DNA from: Sphingosinithalassobacter tenebrarum | GTDB taxonomy: Bacteria; Pseudomonadota; Alphaproteobacteria; Sphingomonadales; Sphingomonadaceae | Assembly: GCF_011057975.1 (NCBI RefSeq) | Contig: NZ_CP049109.1 | Coordinates: forward strand, 3,503,001-3,567,000 | DNA length: 64,000 nt | Reading direction: 5' to 3' | Position numbers and translations under genes: made by a program | The notes under the pieces: model-generated | What the model saw: the letters and a program-made list of their open reading frames with translations, nothing else | Told to the model about the DNA's origin: nothing | Database searches by the model: none | Shown here: piece by piece, positions 46,718 to 54,919 of the stretch | How the letters are laid out: each line of letters begins with the position of its first letter | Numbering within the stretch: the stretch's first letter is position 1

Positions 46718-47116
46718 CTACCGCCGGCTCAGGAACCGCGCGAGCGCTTCGGCGCGGACCGATTCGCTGCCGAATTCGCTTTCGAGCAGGCGGCGGATCT
46801 TCTCCAGCTCCCCTTGCGTCAGATGCTCGATCCCGATGAATTCGTCACGCGCGCCGTCGACCGCGCGGATCAGTTCGTCGAGCTTGGCCTGCATCGCGCT
46901 CGCGTCGCGATTCTGCGCATTCTGGATCAGGAACACCATCAGGAAGGTGACGATGGTCGTGCCGGTGTTGATCACCAGCTGCCAGGTGTCCGACCAGCCG
47001 AATATCGGGCCGCTCAGCCCCCAGAAAACAATGATCCCCAGCGCCAGCACGAAGGCGAAGGGCCGTCCCGCCCATGCCGCCACTGCCTGCGCGAACCGTT
47101 CGAACGCACGCTCCAT
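46718..47116 (-). CDS. Low-affinity iron permease-family membrane protein
   Basis: A 132-residue membrane protein of the low-affinity iron permease (PF04120-like) family. It has two helices, AFVLALGIIVFWGLSGPIFG (about 20-39) and TTIVTFLMVFLIQNAQNRDA (about 53-72), then a cytoplasmic helix with KLDELIRAVDGARDEFIGIE, the family hallmark. The name comes from a yeast relative; iron transport by bacterial members is unproven. The ATG at 47116 is chosen over an upstream one lacking conservation. Confidence 0.88.
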   Translation of the reverse strand: MERAFERFAQAVAAWAGRPFAFVLALGIIVFWGLSGPIFGWSDTWQLVINTGTTIVTFLMVFLIQNAQNRDASAMQAKLDELIRAVDGARDEFIGIEHLTQGELEKIRRLLESEFGSESVRAEALARFLSRR

Positions 47117-47232
47117 ATCGCACCCCAGAGTCCGCCGCTCGCGAATCGAACGCGGAAACCGAGACAATGCCGCCAATCTTGCTTAGGACAAGCGCGCGCG
47201 AAACGCCGCGCTGGCGCAGCAGGGAATTTGCA

Positions 47233-47424
47233 ATGTCCGTTTTCACGATGCTGATCCTGCTTCTGGCGATAGTCTATTGTTTCGCGCGCGGCGTCGCTGA
47301 TTTCCGCGCCGGTCGACGGTATTGGGGAGTCATTGGGGTCATGCTGGGGCTGGGCCTTGTGGTCATGCCGATGCCGCAACAGACGATGACCATAGACATT
47401 CCCGCACGGACCCGCGCCCGCTAG
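47233..47424 (+). CDS. Small membrane protein, hypothetical
   Basis: A 63-residue frame with two hydrophobic segments (VFTMLILLLAIVYCFARGVA and VIGVMLGLGLVVMPM) separated by a basic turn (DFRAGRRYW). AGGGA precedes the ATG by 7 bases. It lies 48 bp upstream of aguB on the same strand. No family recognised; support is the membrane pattern and ribosome site. Confidence 0.6.
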   Translation: MSVFTMLILLLAIVYCFARGVADFRAGRRYWGVIGVMLGLGLVVMPMPQQTMTIDIPARTRAR

Positions 47425-47472
47425 CGACAACCGGCCATTTGCCTGACGCGCGTGCTCGCCTACATAGCGGCG

Positions 47473-48321
47473 ATGACCGACATCACCGTAGCCGCGCTCC
47501 AGCTCGCCTTTTCCAACGATATCGACGCCAATATCGCCGCCGTTTCCGAAATGGTGCGCGAGGCGGCGGGCAAGGGCGCGCAGGTGGTGCTGCCGCCCGA
47601 ACTGTTCGAAGGTGAATATTTCTGCCGAGTCGAGGATGAGGGGCTGTTCTCCAATGCCAAGCCCACCGCCGAGCATCCGGCGGTGCTGGCGATGCAGAAG
47701 CTGGCAAGCGAACTCGGCATCTGGATCCCCACCAGCTTCTTCGAAGCCGATGGTCCGCATCACTATAACAGCCTTGCGATGGTCAATCCCGACGGCAAGG
47801 TCGCGGGCGTCTATCGCAAGAGCCATATCCCCGACGGGCCGGGATATGAGGAGAAATTCTATTTCCGCCCCGGCAATACCGGCTTCAAGATCTGGGACGG
47901 TCCCGGCGCGAAGCTGGGCGTCGGGGTGTGCTGGGACCAATGGTATCCCGAAACGGCACGCGCGATGATGCTTATGGGCGCCGAAATCCTGTTCTATCCG
48001 ACCGCGATCGGCAGCGAACCGCATGACGAAAGCCTGGACACCGCGCGGCTGTGGCGCCGGGCGATGGTGGGGCATGCGGTGTCGAACGTCGTGCCCGTCG
48101 TTGCGGCAAACCGCGTCGGCACCGAGCACGGCCAGACCTTTTACGGCACCAGCTTCATCACTGACGAGCGCGGCGACATCCTCGCCGAACTCGACCGCAC
48201 CGAAACCGGGGTGATCGCCGCCACGCTCGACCTCGATCGGGTGAAGCGCCACCGCGCCGCCTTCGGCTTCTTCCGCGATCGGCGGCCGGAGCTGTACGGC
48301 CGGCTGGTGCAGGACATCTGA
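47473..48321 (+). CDS. aguB: N-carbamoylputrescine amidase
   Basis: AguB hydrolyses N-carbamoylputrescine to putrescine, completing the agmatine route started by AguA. The 282-residue nitrilase-superfamily protein has the catalytic triad Glu (VVLPPELFEGEYF, about 41), Lys (YRKSHIPDGPGYEEKFYF, about 115) and Cys (GVCWDQWYPE, about 151). The ATG at 47473 fits the family N-terminus ITVAALQLAFS. aguA is 0.9 kb upstream on the same strand. Confidence 0.95.
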   Translation: MTDITVAALQLAFSNDIDANIAAVSEMVREAAGKGAQVVLPPELFEGEYFCRVEDEGLFSNAKPTAEHPAVLAMQKLASELGIWIPTSFFEADGPHHYNSLAMVNPDGKVAGVYRKSHIPDGPGYEEKFYFRPGNTGFKIWDGPGAKLGVGVCWDQWYPETARAMMLMGAEILFYPTAIGSEPHDESLDTARLWRRAMVGHAVSNVVPVVAANRVGTEHGQTFYGTSFITDERGDILAELDRTETGVIAATLDLDRVKRHRAAFGFFRDRRPELYGRLVQDI

Positions 48322-48326
48322 CGCGG

Positions 48327-49034
48327 ATGCCCGGTCGCGGAACGTTTCACCCTGAAGTGCACCTTGTCCACCGCATCGGCTGGTTGCGTGCCGCCGTGCT
48401 GGGCGCCAATGACGGGATCGTATCCACCGCCAGCCTGATCGTCGGCGTCGCGGCAGCCACGCCGGATCGCTATACCGTAATGATCGCCGGAGTTTCCGCG
48501 CTGCTGGCGGGGGCATTGTCGATGGCGGCGGGCGAATATGTCTCGGTCAGTTCGCAGGCCGATACCGAACATGCCGATCTGGAACGCGAGAAGCGCGAGC
48601 TGCGCGACGCGCCCGAATATGAACATGCCGAATTGTCGCACATCTATGAGGCGCGCGGGCTGGAACCCGAGCTTGCCGACAAGGTGGCGACCCAACTGAT
48701 GGCGAAGGACGCGCTCCACGCCCATGCCCGCGACGAACTGGGCATCAACGACACCACGGTGGCGCGGCCGGTTCAGGCCGCCCTGACGTCCGCCGCCACC
48801 TTCACCATCGGCGCAGCGGCGCCGCTGCTGGTCGCATTGCTGGTGCCGGTATCGGTGATCGTACCGGCCGTGTTCGTCGCGGCGCTGCTTTATCTCGGCA
48901 TATTGGGCGCGGTGGGCGCGAAGACGGGCGGCGCGCCGCTTCCGCGCGCGGTGCTGCGCGTCACCTTCTGGGGCGCGCTGGCGATGCTTGTGACGGCCGG
49001 GATCGGCAGCCTGTTCGGGACTGCCGGGGCCTAG
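48327..49034 (+). CDS. VIT1/CCC1-family transporter
   Basis: A 235-residue membrane protein of the VIT1/CCC1 family, which moves Fe(II) or Mn(II) across membranes. The N-terminal motif LRAAVLGANDGIVSTASLIV and MAAGEYVSVSSQADTEHADL are diagnostic. A cytoplasmic metal-binding helical part (about 75-145, rich in Glu and His) and three C-terminal helices follow. It starts 5 bp after aguB. Its stop overlaps the stop of the converging gene in CTAG (49031-49034). Confidence 0.93.
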   Translation: MPGRGTFHPEVHLVHRIGWLRAAVLGANDGIVSTASLIVGVAAATPDRYTVMIAGVSALLAGALSMAAGEYVSVSSQADTEHADLEREKRELRDAPEYEHAELSHIYEARGLEPELADKVATQLMAKDALHAHARDELGINDTTVARPVQAALTSAATFTIGAAAPLLVALLVPVSVIVPAVFVAALLYLGILGAVGAKTGGAPLPRAVLRVTFWGALAMLVTAGIGSLFGTAGA

Positions 49035-49216
49035 CGTCGGCCACGATGCTTGCGGGCTTTTGAAAGCGAATAGAACGTTATCGCCGGCACCGCGCTGCCC
49101 AGCACCACGCCCGCAACGCCGCCCCATAGCGCGCCTTGCGCTCCGCCCAGCAGCGCGCCGAGCACGACGCCGCCGAGCATCAGGAAGACAGGCACGAAAC
49201 AGCCGATCGCGGCCAT
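49031..49216 (-). CDS. Small glycine-rich membrane protein, hypothetical
   Basis: A 61-residue protein with two hydrophobic, glycine-rich segments (FVPVFLMLGGVVLGALLGG and ALWGGVAGVVLGSAVPAITF) and a basic tail (SLSKARKHRGRR). It begins 31 bp after the phosphatase-like gene on the same strand and shares a CTAG with the VIT stop. No family recognised. Confidence 0.6.
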   Translation of the reverse strand: MAAIGCFVPVFLMLGGVVLGALLGGAQGALWGGVAGVVLGSAVPAITFYSLSKARKHRGRR

Positions 49217-49247
49217 CAGATTGTACCCCCAGGGGCAGGACGCCACG

Positions 49248-49589
49248 TCATTCCTCGACTGCCGCCAGGCCGGGCAGATGCCGGGCCATGCGCACATCGA
49301 GCAATCGGATCAGATCCGGGTCCATGAAGTCGTACTCGTCGGGGATATCGAGCACGATGACGCGCGCCCGAAGCACCCGACGAAACCGCTTCTGGATTTT
49401 CGAACGATGCTGGCGCTCCATCGCGAAGATCAGGTCCGCCCAGCCGACCAGTTCGTCGGTTAGCGGATTTTCCGCGTCGTGGTTCGTACCCGCCGAAGCG
49501 ACTTCGATATCCGGGCGCGCGGCGAAATGCTGTTCCGCCGTCGGGCTGCGCAGCCGGTTCTGGCTGCAGACGAACAGCACGCGTTTCAC
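49248..49589 (-). CDS. Low-molecular-weight protein tyrosine phosphatase-like protein
   Basis: A 113-residue protein starting KRVLFVCSQNRLRSPTAEQ, in which the phosphate loop CX5R(S) of low-molecular-weight phosphatases (Cys8 to Arg14) is intact. It is shorter than the usual 150 residues. Instead of the general-acid DPY motif it has IPDEYDFMDPDLI, so catalysis may differ. It starts at GTG within the uracil-DNA glycosylase stop (GTGA), which implies coupled expression. Substrate unknown. Confidence 0.85.
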   Translation of the reverse strand: MKRVLFVCSQNRLRSPTAEQHFAARPDIEVASAGTNHDAENPLTDELVGWADLIFAMERQHRSKIQKRFRRVLRARVIVLDIPDEYDFMDPDLIRLLDVRMARHLPGLAAVEE

Positions 49590-50275
49590 GGTTCGCGCAA
49601 TTCCAGCGCGCGGGCGAACACCGCTTCGAACATCTCGGGCGTCAGCCGCCCGGTATTCTGATTGTAGCGACTGCAATGATAGCTATCGATCAGGATGCGT
49701 CCGTCGGGCATGCGGTGTTCGGCGAGATGGCCGAAGCGGCATTTGGGCAGTTTCCCGCCCAACGCCTTGACCGCCGACTGATGCGCGATCTGCCCCAGCG
49801 CGACGAAGGTGCGGACATTGGGAAGCACCGCCGCCTGCCCCTCCAGAAACGGACGGCAGGTGCGGATTTCCTCGGGCGTCGGCTTGTTCTGCGGCGGCAG
49901 GCATTTGACCGCGTTGATGATGATCGCGCCGGTGAGTGCGAGGTCGTCGGCCGGTGATCCTTCATAGACGCCCGTCGCGAGGCCGTATTTGCCCAGCGTG
50001 TCGAACAGGAGGTCCCCCGAATAGTCGCCGGTGAAGGGCCGCCCGGTGCGGTTCGCCCCGTGCTTGCCCGGCGCCAGGCCTACGATCGCCAGCCAGGCGT
50101 CGGGATCGCCGAAGGCATTGACCGGCGCGTTCCACCAGTCGGGATATTCCGCACGCAATTCCTCCCGCAGCGCGACCAGCCGGGGGCAGCGCGGACAATC
50201 GCGGGGCGGTTCGGTTTGCGGGATCGGGCTTGGCGCGAACATTGCGGCGGGATAGGCGTTGGTGCGTGCCGACAT
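49586..50275 (-). CDS. Uracil-DNA glycosylase, family 5-like (Fe-S)
   Basis: A 229-residue glycosylase of the iron-sulfur type that removes uracil or other deaminated bases. Cluster cysteines are in DCPRCPRLVALREE, AVKCLPPQN and DSYHCSRYNQN. The active-site motif is GLAPGKHGANRTGRPFTGDY, whose LAPG.HGANR form matches family 5 (UdgB) rather than family 4. A second ATG at 50242 (MFAPSPIP) is possible. The start overlaps the divergent folK start region. Confidence 0.9.
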   Translation of the reverse strand: MSARTNAYPAAMFAPSPIPQTEPPRDCPRCPRLVALREELRAEYPDWWNAPVNAFGDPDAWLAIVGLAPGKHGANRTGRPFTGDYSGDLLFDTLGKYGLATGVYEGSPADDLALTGAIIINAVKCLPPQNKPTPEEIRTCRPFLEGQAAVLPNVRTFVALGQIAHQSAVKALGGKLPKCRFGHLAEHRMPDGRILIDSYHCSRYNQNTGRLTPEMFEAVFARALELREP

Positions 50276-50769
50276 CAACCTATCTGATCGCGCTGGGATC
50301 GAACCGGCCGGGCAAGGCCGGGCCGCCGCGCGCGCAACTTGCAGCCGCGCTCGCGGAAGTCGGCGGCGTCATGGCCGCCTCGCGCGTCCACGATACGCCG
50401 CCGCTCGGCCCTTCGATCCGGCGTTTCGCCAATATGGCGGCGATCGTCGAAACCGCGCTGCCCCCGACCGACCTGCTCCATCGGCTCAAGCAGATCGAAC
50501 GCCGGTTCGGGCGGCGGCGCGGGCGGCGCTGGGGCGCGCGCGCGCTCGACATCGACATCATCCTCTGGTCGGGCGGCGCCTGGTCCTCGCCGGAGCTGAC
50601 CATCCCCCACCCCGCCTTCCGCATTCGCGATTTCGTGCTCGCGCCCGCATGCGAAATCGCCGGTGACTGGCGCGACCCGCTGAGCGGCCGCACACTGCGG
50701 CAGCTGCGCAGCCGGTTGACCAGACCTCGCCCTGCCCCTAGGTGCGACCGGCTTGGTGCGGGTCCGTAG
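50266..50769 (+). CDS. folK: 2-amino-4-hydroxy-6-hydroxymethyldihydropteridine diphosphokinase
   Basis: FolK transfers pyrophosphate from ATP to the pterin in folate synthesis. The 167-residue protein has STYLIALGSNRPG at the N-terminus, RRWGARALDIDIILW (metal-binding aspartates) and IPHPAFRIRDFVLAPACEI. The start is GTG at 50266, 9 bases inside the divergent glycosylase gene. The last 10 bases, including the TAG, are the first 10 bases of the downstream tRNA-Lys gene. Confidence 0.94.
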   Translation: MPTSTYLIALGSNRPGKAGPPRAQLAAALAEVGGVMAASRVHDTPPLGPSIRRFANMAAIVETALPPTDLLHRLKQIERRFGRRRGRRWGARALDIDIILWSGGAWSSPELTIPHPAFRIRDFVLAPACEIAGDWRDPLSGRTLRQLRSRLTRPRPAPRCDRLGAGP

Positions 50770-50835
50770 CTCAGTTGGTAGAGCAAGCGACTTTTAATCG
50801 AGAGGTCCCGGGTTCGAGCCCCGGCGGACCCACCA
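50760..50835 (+). tRNA. tRNA-Lys (anticodon TTT)
   Basis: The 76-base sequence folds as a complete cloverleaf. The acceptor stem is GGGTCCG/CGGACCC, the D arm has GCTC...GAGC, the anticodon loop is CTTTTAA with anticodon TTT, the T arm is CCGGG-TTCGAGC-CCCGG, and CCA is encoded. The 5' ten bases overlap the end of folK, so RNase P processing would cut the shared transcript inside the folK stop region. Confidence 0.97.
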
Positions 50836-50903
50836 TTCTCCCGACGAAATGATTTTCGCGTGCGACGAACCGCTATGTCTGAATAACACACAGGTCTTGA
50901 TAC

Positions 50904-50916
50904 CTTATATCATAAC
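50904..50916 (+). promoter_or_regulatory. Zur-like box upstream of the zinc receptor gene
   Basis: CTTATATCATAAC, read on the minus strand as GTTATGATATAAG, matches 11 of 13 bases of the Zur core GTTATAATATAAC. It lies 39 bp before the start of the histidine-rich receptor gene. The location and the His-rich protein support zinc-dependent repression. Confidence 0.6.
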
Positions 50917-50954
50917 CTCTATTGCGGCGCAGCATAACCAGCATCGGGGTATCC

Positions 50955-53066
50955 ATGATTCGATTCGCGCTTCTCGCTTCCGCCTGCCTGACTGCCTTTC
51001 CCGCCGCCGCCCAGCAGGCGCAGGAAAGCGAACAGACCGATCCCCATGAGGAAACCGCGCCCGAAATCATCATTACCGCGCCCTTCGCCCGCGCGCAGGT
51101 CGACGTGCTTTCGGGGACGTCGGTGGTTTCGGGCGAGGAACTGACCCGCAGTCTGAAGCCGACCATCGGCGACACGCTTGCCTCGCAGCCGGGGGTTTCG
51201 GCGACCAGCTTCGGTCCCAATGCCTCCCGGCCGGTGCTGCGCGGCTTCCAGGGCGAACGCATCCGCGTGCTCACCGACGGTATCGGCAGCGTGGACGTGT
51301 CGAACACCTCGGTCGACCATGCCGTGGCGATCAACCCGCTGACCGCCGACCGTATCGAGGTTCTGCGCGGCCCGGCGGCGCTGCTCTACGGTTCCTCGGC
51401 GATCGGCGGCGTCGTCAACGTGATCGACAACAGCATCGCGCGCCGCCTCCCCGAAGAACCGTTCCATGCCGAGGCCATCGGCTCCTATGGATCGGCCGCG
51501 AACGAGCGGTCGATTTCCGGCGTGCTCGACGTGCCGCTGGCCGGAATCATCGTCGCGCATGTCGACGGCAGCTACAGCAAGACCGACGATCTGCGCACCG
51601 GCGGCTATATTCTCTCCGACCCGCTGCGCGCGATCGCGGCGCAGAGCGACGAGGAGGAGATCCGCGAGAATGCGGAACTGCGCGGCGACCTGACCAACAG
51701 CGCGGCGGAGCGATGGACCGTCACCGGCGGGCTTTCGATCGTCACCGACACCGGGAATCTGGGCTTCACCATCAGCCATTACGACAATCAATATGGCGTT
51801 CCGCCCCGCCTCGAATTCGAGGAGGAGCATCACGATCATGAGGACGATCACGGCCATGACGAGCATGGCCATTCGCACGAAAACGTCGTTCTTGCGATGA
51901 AACAGACGCGCTATGACCTGCGCGGCGAGATCGAGACCGGCGGCGGTTTCCTGGAGCGGATTCGCCTGCGCGCAGCGGCGGCGGATTACGAGCACAGCGA
52001 AATCGAAGACAGCGGCGAGATCGGCACCAGCTTCTACAATCAGGGCTATGAAGGCCGGCTCGAGCTGGTGCAGTCCGCGCTCGGGGCATGGCAGGGTGCG
52101 ATCGGCGGCCAGTTCTTCGTTCGTGATTTCAACGTGATCGGCGAAGAGAAGTTCGTACCGCGCAACCGCACCGAGCAATATGGCATCTTCACGCTGCAGT
52201 CGTTCGACTGGGGTGCATTCAAGGCGGAGGCGGGCGCCCGCTATGAGTCGGCTTCGATAACCGCCTTTGCCGACGAGGATTTGGGCAATCCCGATCTGAA
52301 TCGCAGCTTCGACAGTTTCTCCGCCTCTCTGGGCGCGAGCTATGCGATCGGCGACGGGCTTCGCATCGGCCTAAACGGCACCCGCAGCGAACGCGCGCCT
52401 TCGGCCGAGGAACTCTATCCCAACGGCCCGCACATGGGCACACAATCCTTCGAAGTCGGCGATCCGACGCTCGACAGCGAAAAGGCATGGGGACTGGAAG
52501 CCACGTTCAAGGGCGCGGGCGCCGGCTGGTCGTTCAGCGCATCGGCCTATGCCAACTGGTTTACCGACTATATCTACGATTACCAGACCGGTGCCGAGGA
52601 GGACGAACTTCCCGTCTACCAATATGCCCAGACCGACGCGACCTATTACGGGTTCGAGGCCGAGGCCTCCTATCGTGTCGGCTGGGTCGGCGCATATGCG
52701 ATCAACCTCGACGGTCTGGCCGACTATGTTCGTGCCGAGCTCGAAGACGGCAGCGCAGTGCCGCGCATCCCGCCGCTGCGGCTGCTGGGCGGCATCGAAG
52801 CCCAGTCGGATACGCTCAGCGGGCGGCTGGAAGTCGAACATAGTTTCGAACAGACTCGCATCACCGCATTCGAGACACCGACCGACGGTTTCACGCTGGT
52901 CAACGCATCCGTTTCATGGAAACCGTGGGGAGACAGCGGCACGAGCCTGACGCTCTCCGCCAACAATATCTTCGACGTAGTCGCAAGACGGCATGCCAGC
53001 ATGCTGAAGGATTTCGCGCCGCTCGCCGGACGCGACATTCGGGTTACGGCGCGCCTGCAGCTCTGA
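50955..53066 (+). CDS. TonB-dependent receptor, ZnuD-like, probable zinc uptake
   Basis: A 703-residue outer-membrane receptor. A signal peptide (MIRFALLASACLTAFPAAAQ) precedes the plug (about 40-155, VVSGEELTRSLKPTIGDTLA and RPVLRGFQGERIRVLTDGIG). The barrel ends in TARLQL. An external loop near residues 289-311 holds HHDHEDDHGHDEHGHSH, a metal-capture segment as in ZnuD receptors. With a Zur-like box upstream, zinc import across the outer membrane is the best assignment. The start at 50955 follows CGGGG. Confidence 0.9.
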   Translation: MIRFALLASACLTAFPAAAQQAQESEQTDPHEETAPEIIITAPFARAQVDVLSGTSVVSGEELTRSLKPTIGDTLASQPGVSATSFGPNASRPVLRGFQGERIRVLTDGIGSVDVSNTSVDHAVAINPLTADRIEVLRGPAALLYGSSAIGGVVNVIDNSIARRLPEEPFHAEAIGSYGSAANERSISGVLDVPLAGIIVAHVDGSYSKTDDLRTGGYILSDPLRAIAAQSDEEEIRENAELRGDLTNSAAERWTVTGGLSIVTDTGNLGFTISHYDNQYGVPPRLEFEEEHHDHEDDHGHDEHGHSHENVVLAMKQTRYDLRGEIETGGGFLERIRLRAAAADYEHSEIEDSGEIGTSFYNQGYEGRLELVQSALGAWQGAIGGQFFVRDFNVIGEEKFVPRNRTEQYGIFTLQSFDWGAFKAEAGARYESASITAFADEDLGNPDLNRSFDSFSASLGASYAIGDGLRIGLNGTRSERAPSAEELYPNGPHMGTQSFEVGDPTLDSEKAWGLEATFKGAGAGWSFSASAYANWFTDYIYDYQTGAEEDELPVYQYAQTDATYYGFEAEASYRVGWVGAYAINLDGLADYVRAELEDGSAVPRIPPLRLLGGIEAQSDTLSGRLEVEHSFEQTRITAFETPTDGFTLVNASVSWKPWGDSGTSLTLSANNIFDVVARRHASMLKDFAPLAGRDIRVTARLQL

Positions 53067-53196
53067 ACGGGGCTGCGGCGCGCCCGCCGTCCCCCGTGGT
53101 CCCGCCCCCCGGGCGGGGCGCCGGTGCCCCTCCCCCCCAAGTTCGGGCACTGGGCTCCTGCATCGTGCAGGAGCGCGGGGAACGCGGCGCGAACCG
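53067..53196. other. Intergenic palindromes between converging znuD-like and galE genes
   Basis: The gap holds a hairpin CTCCTGCA-TCG-TGCAGGAG (53155-53173) and a CCCGCCCCCCGGGCGGGG palindrome (53101-53118). A poly-C tract lies at about 53131-53137. No T-run follows, but these stems may end transcription from both sides. Confidence 0.5.
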
Positions 53197-54198
53197 TTAC
53201 CGGTCGGTGCGTTCGGAGAGCCTGCGTTCCCAGGCGAGCGCATCGGTGACGATCTGGTCGAGATCGTCGCGCTCCGGCCGCCAGGGCAGTGTCGCGAGGA
53301 TGCGGCTGTTGTCGGCGACCAGTTCGGCCGGATCGCCGGCGCGGCGCCCCTCCATCCTGCGGTCGAGCTTCATGTTGGTAACGCGATCGACCGCGTCGAG
53401 CACTTCGAGCACCGAATAGCCGCGGCCATAGCCGCAGTTCATCGTATGGCTTGCCTCCGGCTTCACGATCAGCAGGTCGAGCGCATCGACATGCGCGGCG
53501 GCGAGATCGCTGACATGGATATAGTCGCGCACCCCGGTACCATCGCGCGTATCATAATCGGTGCCGAACACGCTGACATTGCCGCGCTTGCCGGTCGCCG
53601 CCTCTACCGCGATCTTGATCAGATGCGTCGCGCCGGCGGTCGATTGGCCGCTGCGCCCCTGCGGATCGGCGCCCGCGACGTTGAAATAGCGCAGCGCGCA
53701 ATAGTTGAAGTCATGCGCCGCCGCGACATCGCGCAGCATCATCTCGGTCATCAGCTTAGACGTGCCGTATGGATTGATCGGCGCCTTGGGCGCGTCCTCG
53801 TGCACCGGCACGACTTCGGGCGTGCCATAGGTAGCGGCAGTGGAGGAGAAGATGAAATGCTTCACCCCACACGCAACGGCGCTTTCGATCAGCGACCGGC
53901 TCGCGGCGGTGTTGTTGCGATAATATTTGAGCGGATCGGTGACCGATTCCGGGACGACGACCGATCCGGCGAAATGCATCACCGCGCGCACGTCATGTTC
54001 GCGCATCGTCGCACGGACCAGCTCGTCATCCTCGATCGCGCCGCGCACCAGCGTCGCGCGCGAATCCACCGCCCAGTCGAACCCGGTGACGAGATTGTCG
54101 ACGACCACCACCCGCCACCCCGAATCGAGCAGCGCCAGCACCGCATGGCTGCCGATATAGCCCGCGCCGCCGGTGACGAGTATCGATCCTTCGCGCAT
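53197..54198 (-). CDS. galE: UDP-glucose 4-epimerase
   Basis: GalE interconverts UDP-glucose and UDP-galactose, supplying surface polysaccharides. The 333-residue short-chain dehydrogenase-type protein starts with the NAD site VTGGAGYIGSH. It has the catalytic FSSTAATYG and YGTSKLMTE (Y-x-x-x-K), then GVRDYIHVSDLAAAHVDAL. The epimerase name follows the closest motif pattern; a related UDP-sugar epimerase is possible. Confidence 0.94.
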   Translation of the reverse strand: MREGSILVTGGAGYIGSHAVLALLDSGWRVVVVDNLVTGFDWAVDSRATLVRGAIEDDELVRATMREHDVRAVMHFAGSVVVPESVTDPLKYYRNNTAASRSLIESAVACGVKHFIFSSTAATYGTPEVVPVHEDAPKAPINPYGTSKLMTEMMLRDVAAAHDFNYCALRYFNVAGADPQGRSGQSTAGATHLIKIAVEAATGKRGNVSVFGTDYDTRDGTGVRDYIHVSDLAAAHVDALDLLIVKPEASHTMNCGYGRGYSVLEVLDAVDRVTNMKLDRRMEGRRAGDPAELVADNSRILATLPWRPERDDLDQIVTDALAWERRLSERTDR

Positions 54199-54265
54199 GC
54201 ATACCCCCGCTGGAAATTTGCGTCTCGCCTAGCCGATCCTATGTTGCATGGCCAAGGAGACATTC

Positions 54266-54811
54266 ATGACAAGCGAACAGGCAATATTGGCCGGAGGCTG
54301 TTTCTGGTGCACCGAAGCAGTGTTCAACGACGTTATCGGCGTCGAAAAGGTGGAGAGCGGCTATATCGGCGGCACGACCCCCGAACCCACCTATAAGCAG
54401 GTATGCGAAGGCAATACCGGGCATGCCGAAGCGGTCCGCATCACCTATGATCCCGAACAGATCGACTTTTCCGATCTGCTCGACATCTTCTTTGCGACGC
54501 ACGATCCGACCCAGCTCAACCGGCAGGGCAATGATGTCGGCACGCAGTATCGCAGCGCGATCTTCCCGCTTTCGACTCAGCAGGCGCAGAAGGCGATGAT
54601 GGCGATCGAGCGCAATCAGCGCGATTGGGCCGCCCCGATCGTCACCGGCATCGAACAGGCCGGCGACTGGTGGCCCGCCGAGGACTATCATCAGGAATAT
54701 TGGGAAGGCGAAGGGCAGCGTAATCCCTATTGCCTCGCGATCATCCCCCCCAAGCTGCAGAAACTGCGCAAGAGCTTCGCCGATCGCGTGAAGGAAGGCG
54801 AGCAGGCGTAG
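54266..54811 (+). CDS. msrA: Peptide methionine sulfoxide reductase MsrA
   Basis: MsrA reduces methionine-S-sulfoxide in oxidised proteins. The 181-residue protein has the active site AGGCFWCTEAVF (nucleophile Cys12), then GVEKVESGYIGG and THDPTQLNRQGNDVGTQYRS. EDYHQEYW comes near the end. The start is set at 54266 because AAGGAG, which lies 7 bases before it, would be inside the coding region if the ATG at 54248 were used. Confidence 0.96.
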   Translation: MTSEQAILAGGCFWCTEAVFNDVIGVEKVESGYIGGTTPEPTYKQVCEGNTGHAEAVRITYDPEQIDFSDLLDIFFATHDPTQLNRQGNDVGTQYRSAIFPLSTQQAQKAMMAIERNQRDWAAPIVTGIEQAGDWWPAEDYHQEYWEGEGQRNPYCLAIIPPKLQKLRKSFADRVKEGEQA

Positions 54812-54834
54812 GAACAGCGCGACCGGCGCAAAAT

Positions 54835-54906
54835 CCGTTCGCCCTGAGCCTGCCGGATGGCAGGCTTGCGATCGCGAGACGGGCTTCGGCAGGCTCAGCC
54901 GAACGG
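54835..54906. repeat. Palindromic repeat, family D copy
   Basis: Left arm CCGTTCGCCCTGAGCCTGCC and right arm GGCAGGCTCAGCCGAACGG form a long imperfect stem across 72 bp between converging msrA and the Sua5 gene. It belongs with the copies at 59619-59700 and 12409-12440 through the shared CTGAGCCTG core. Confidence 0.75.
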
Positions 54907-54919
54907 TTGCGGGATGGGA

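Noticed and set aside
54248..54265. Upstream msrA start at 54248
   Set aside because: Using it would place the AAGGAG ribosome site within the coding region; the ATG at 54266 has ideal spacing to it.
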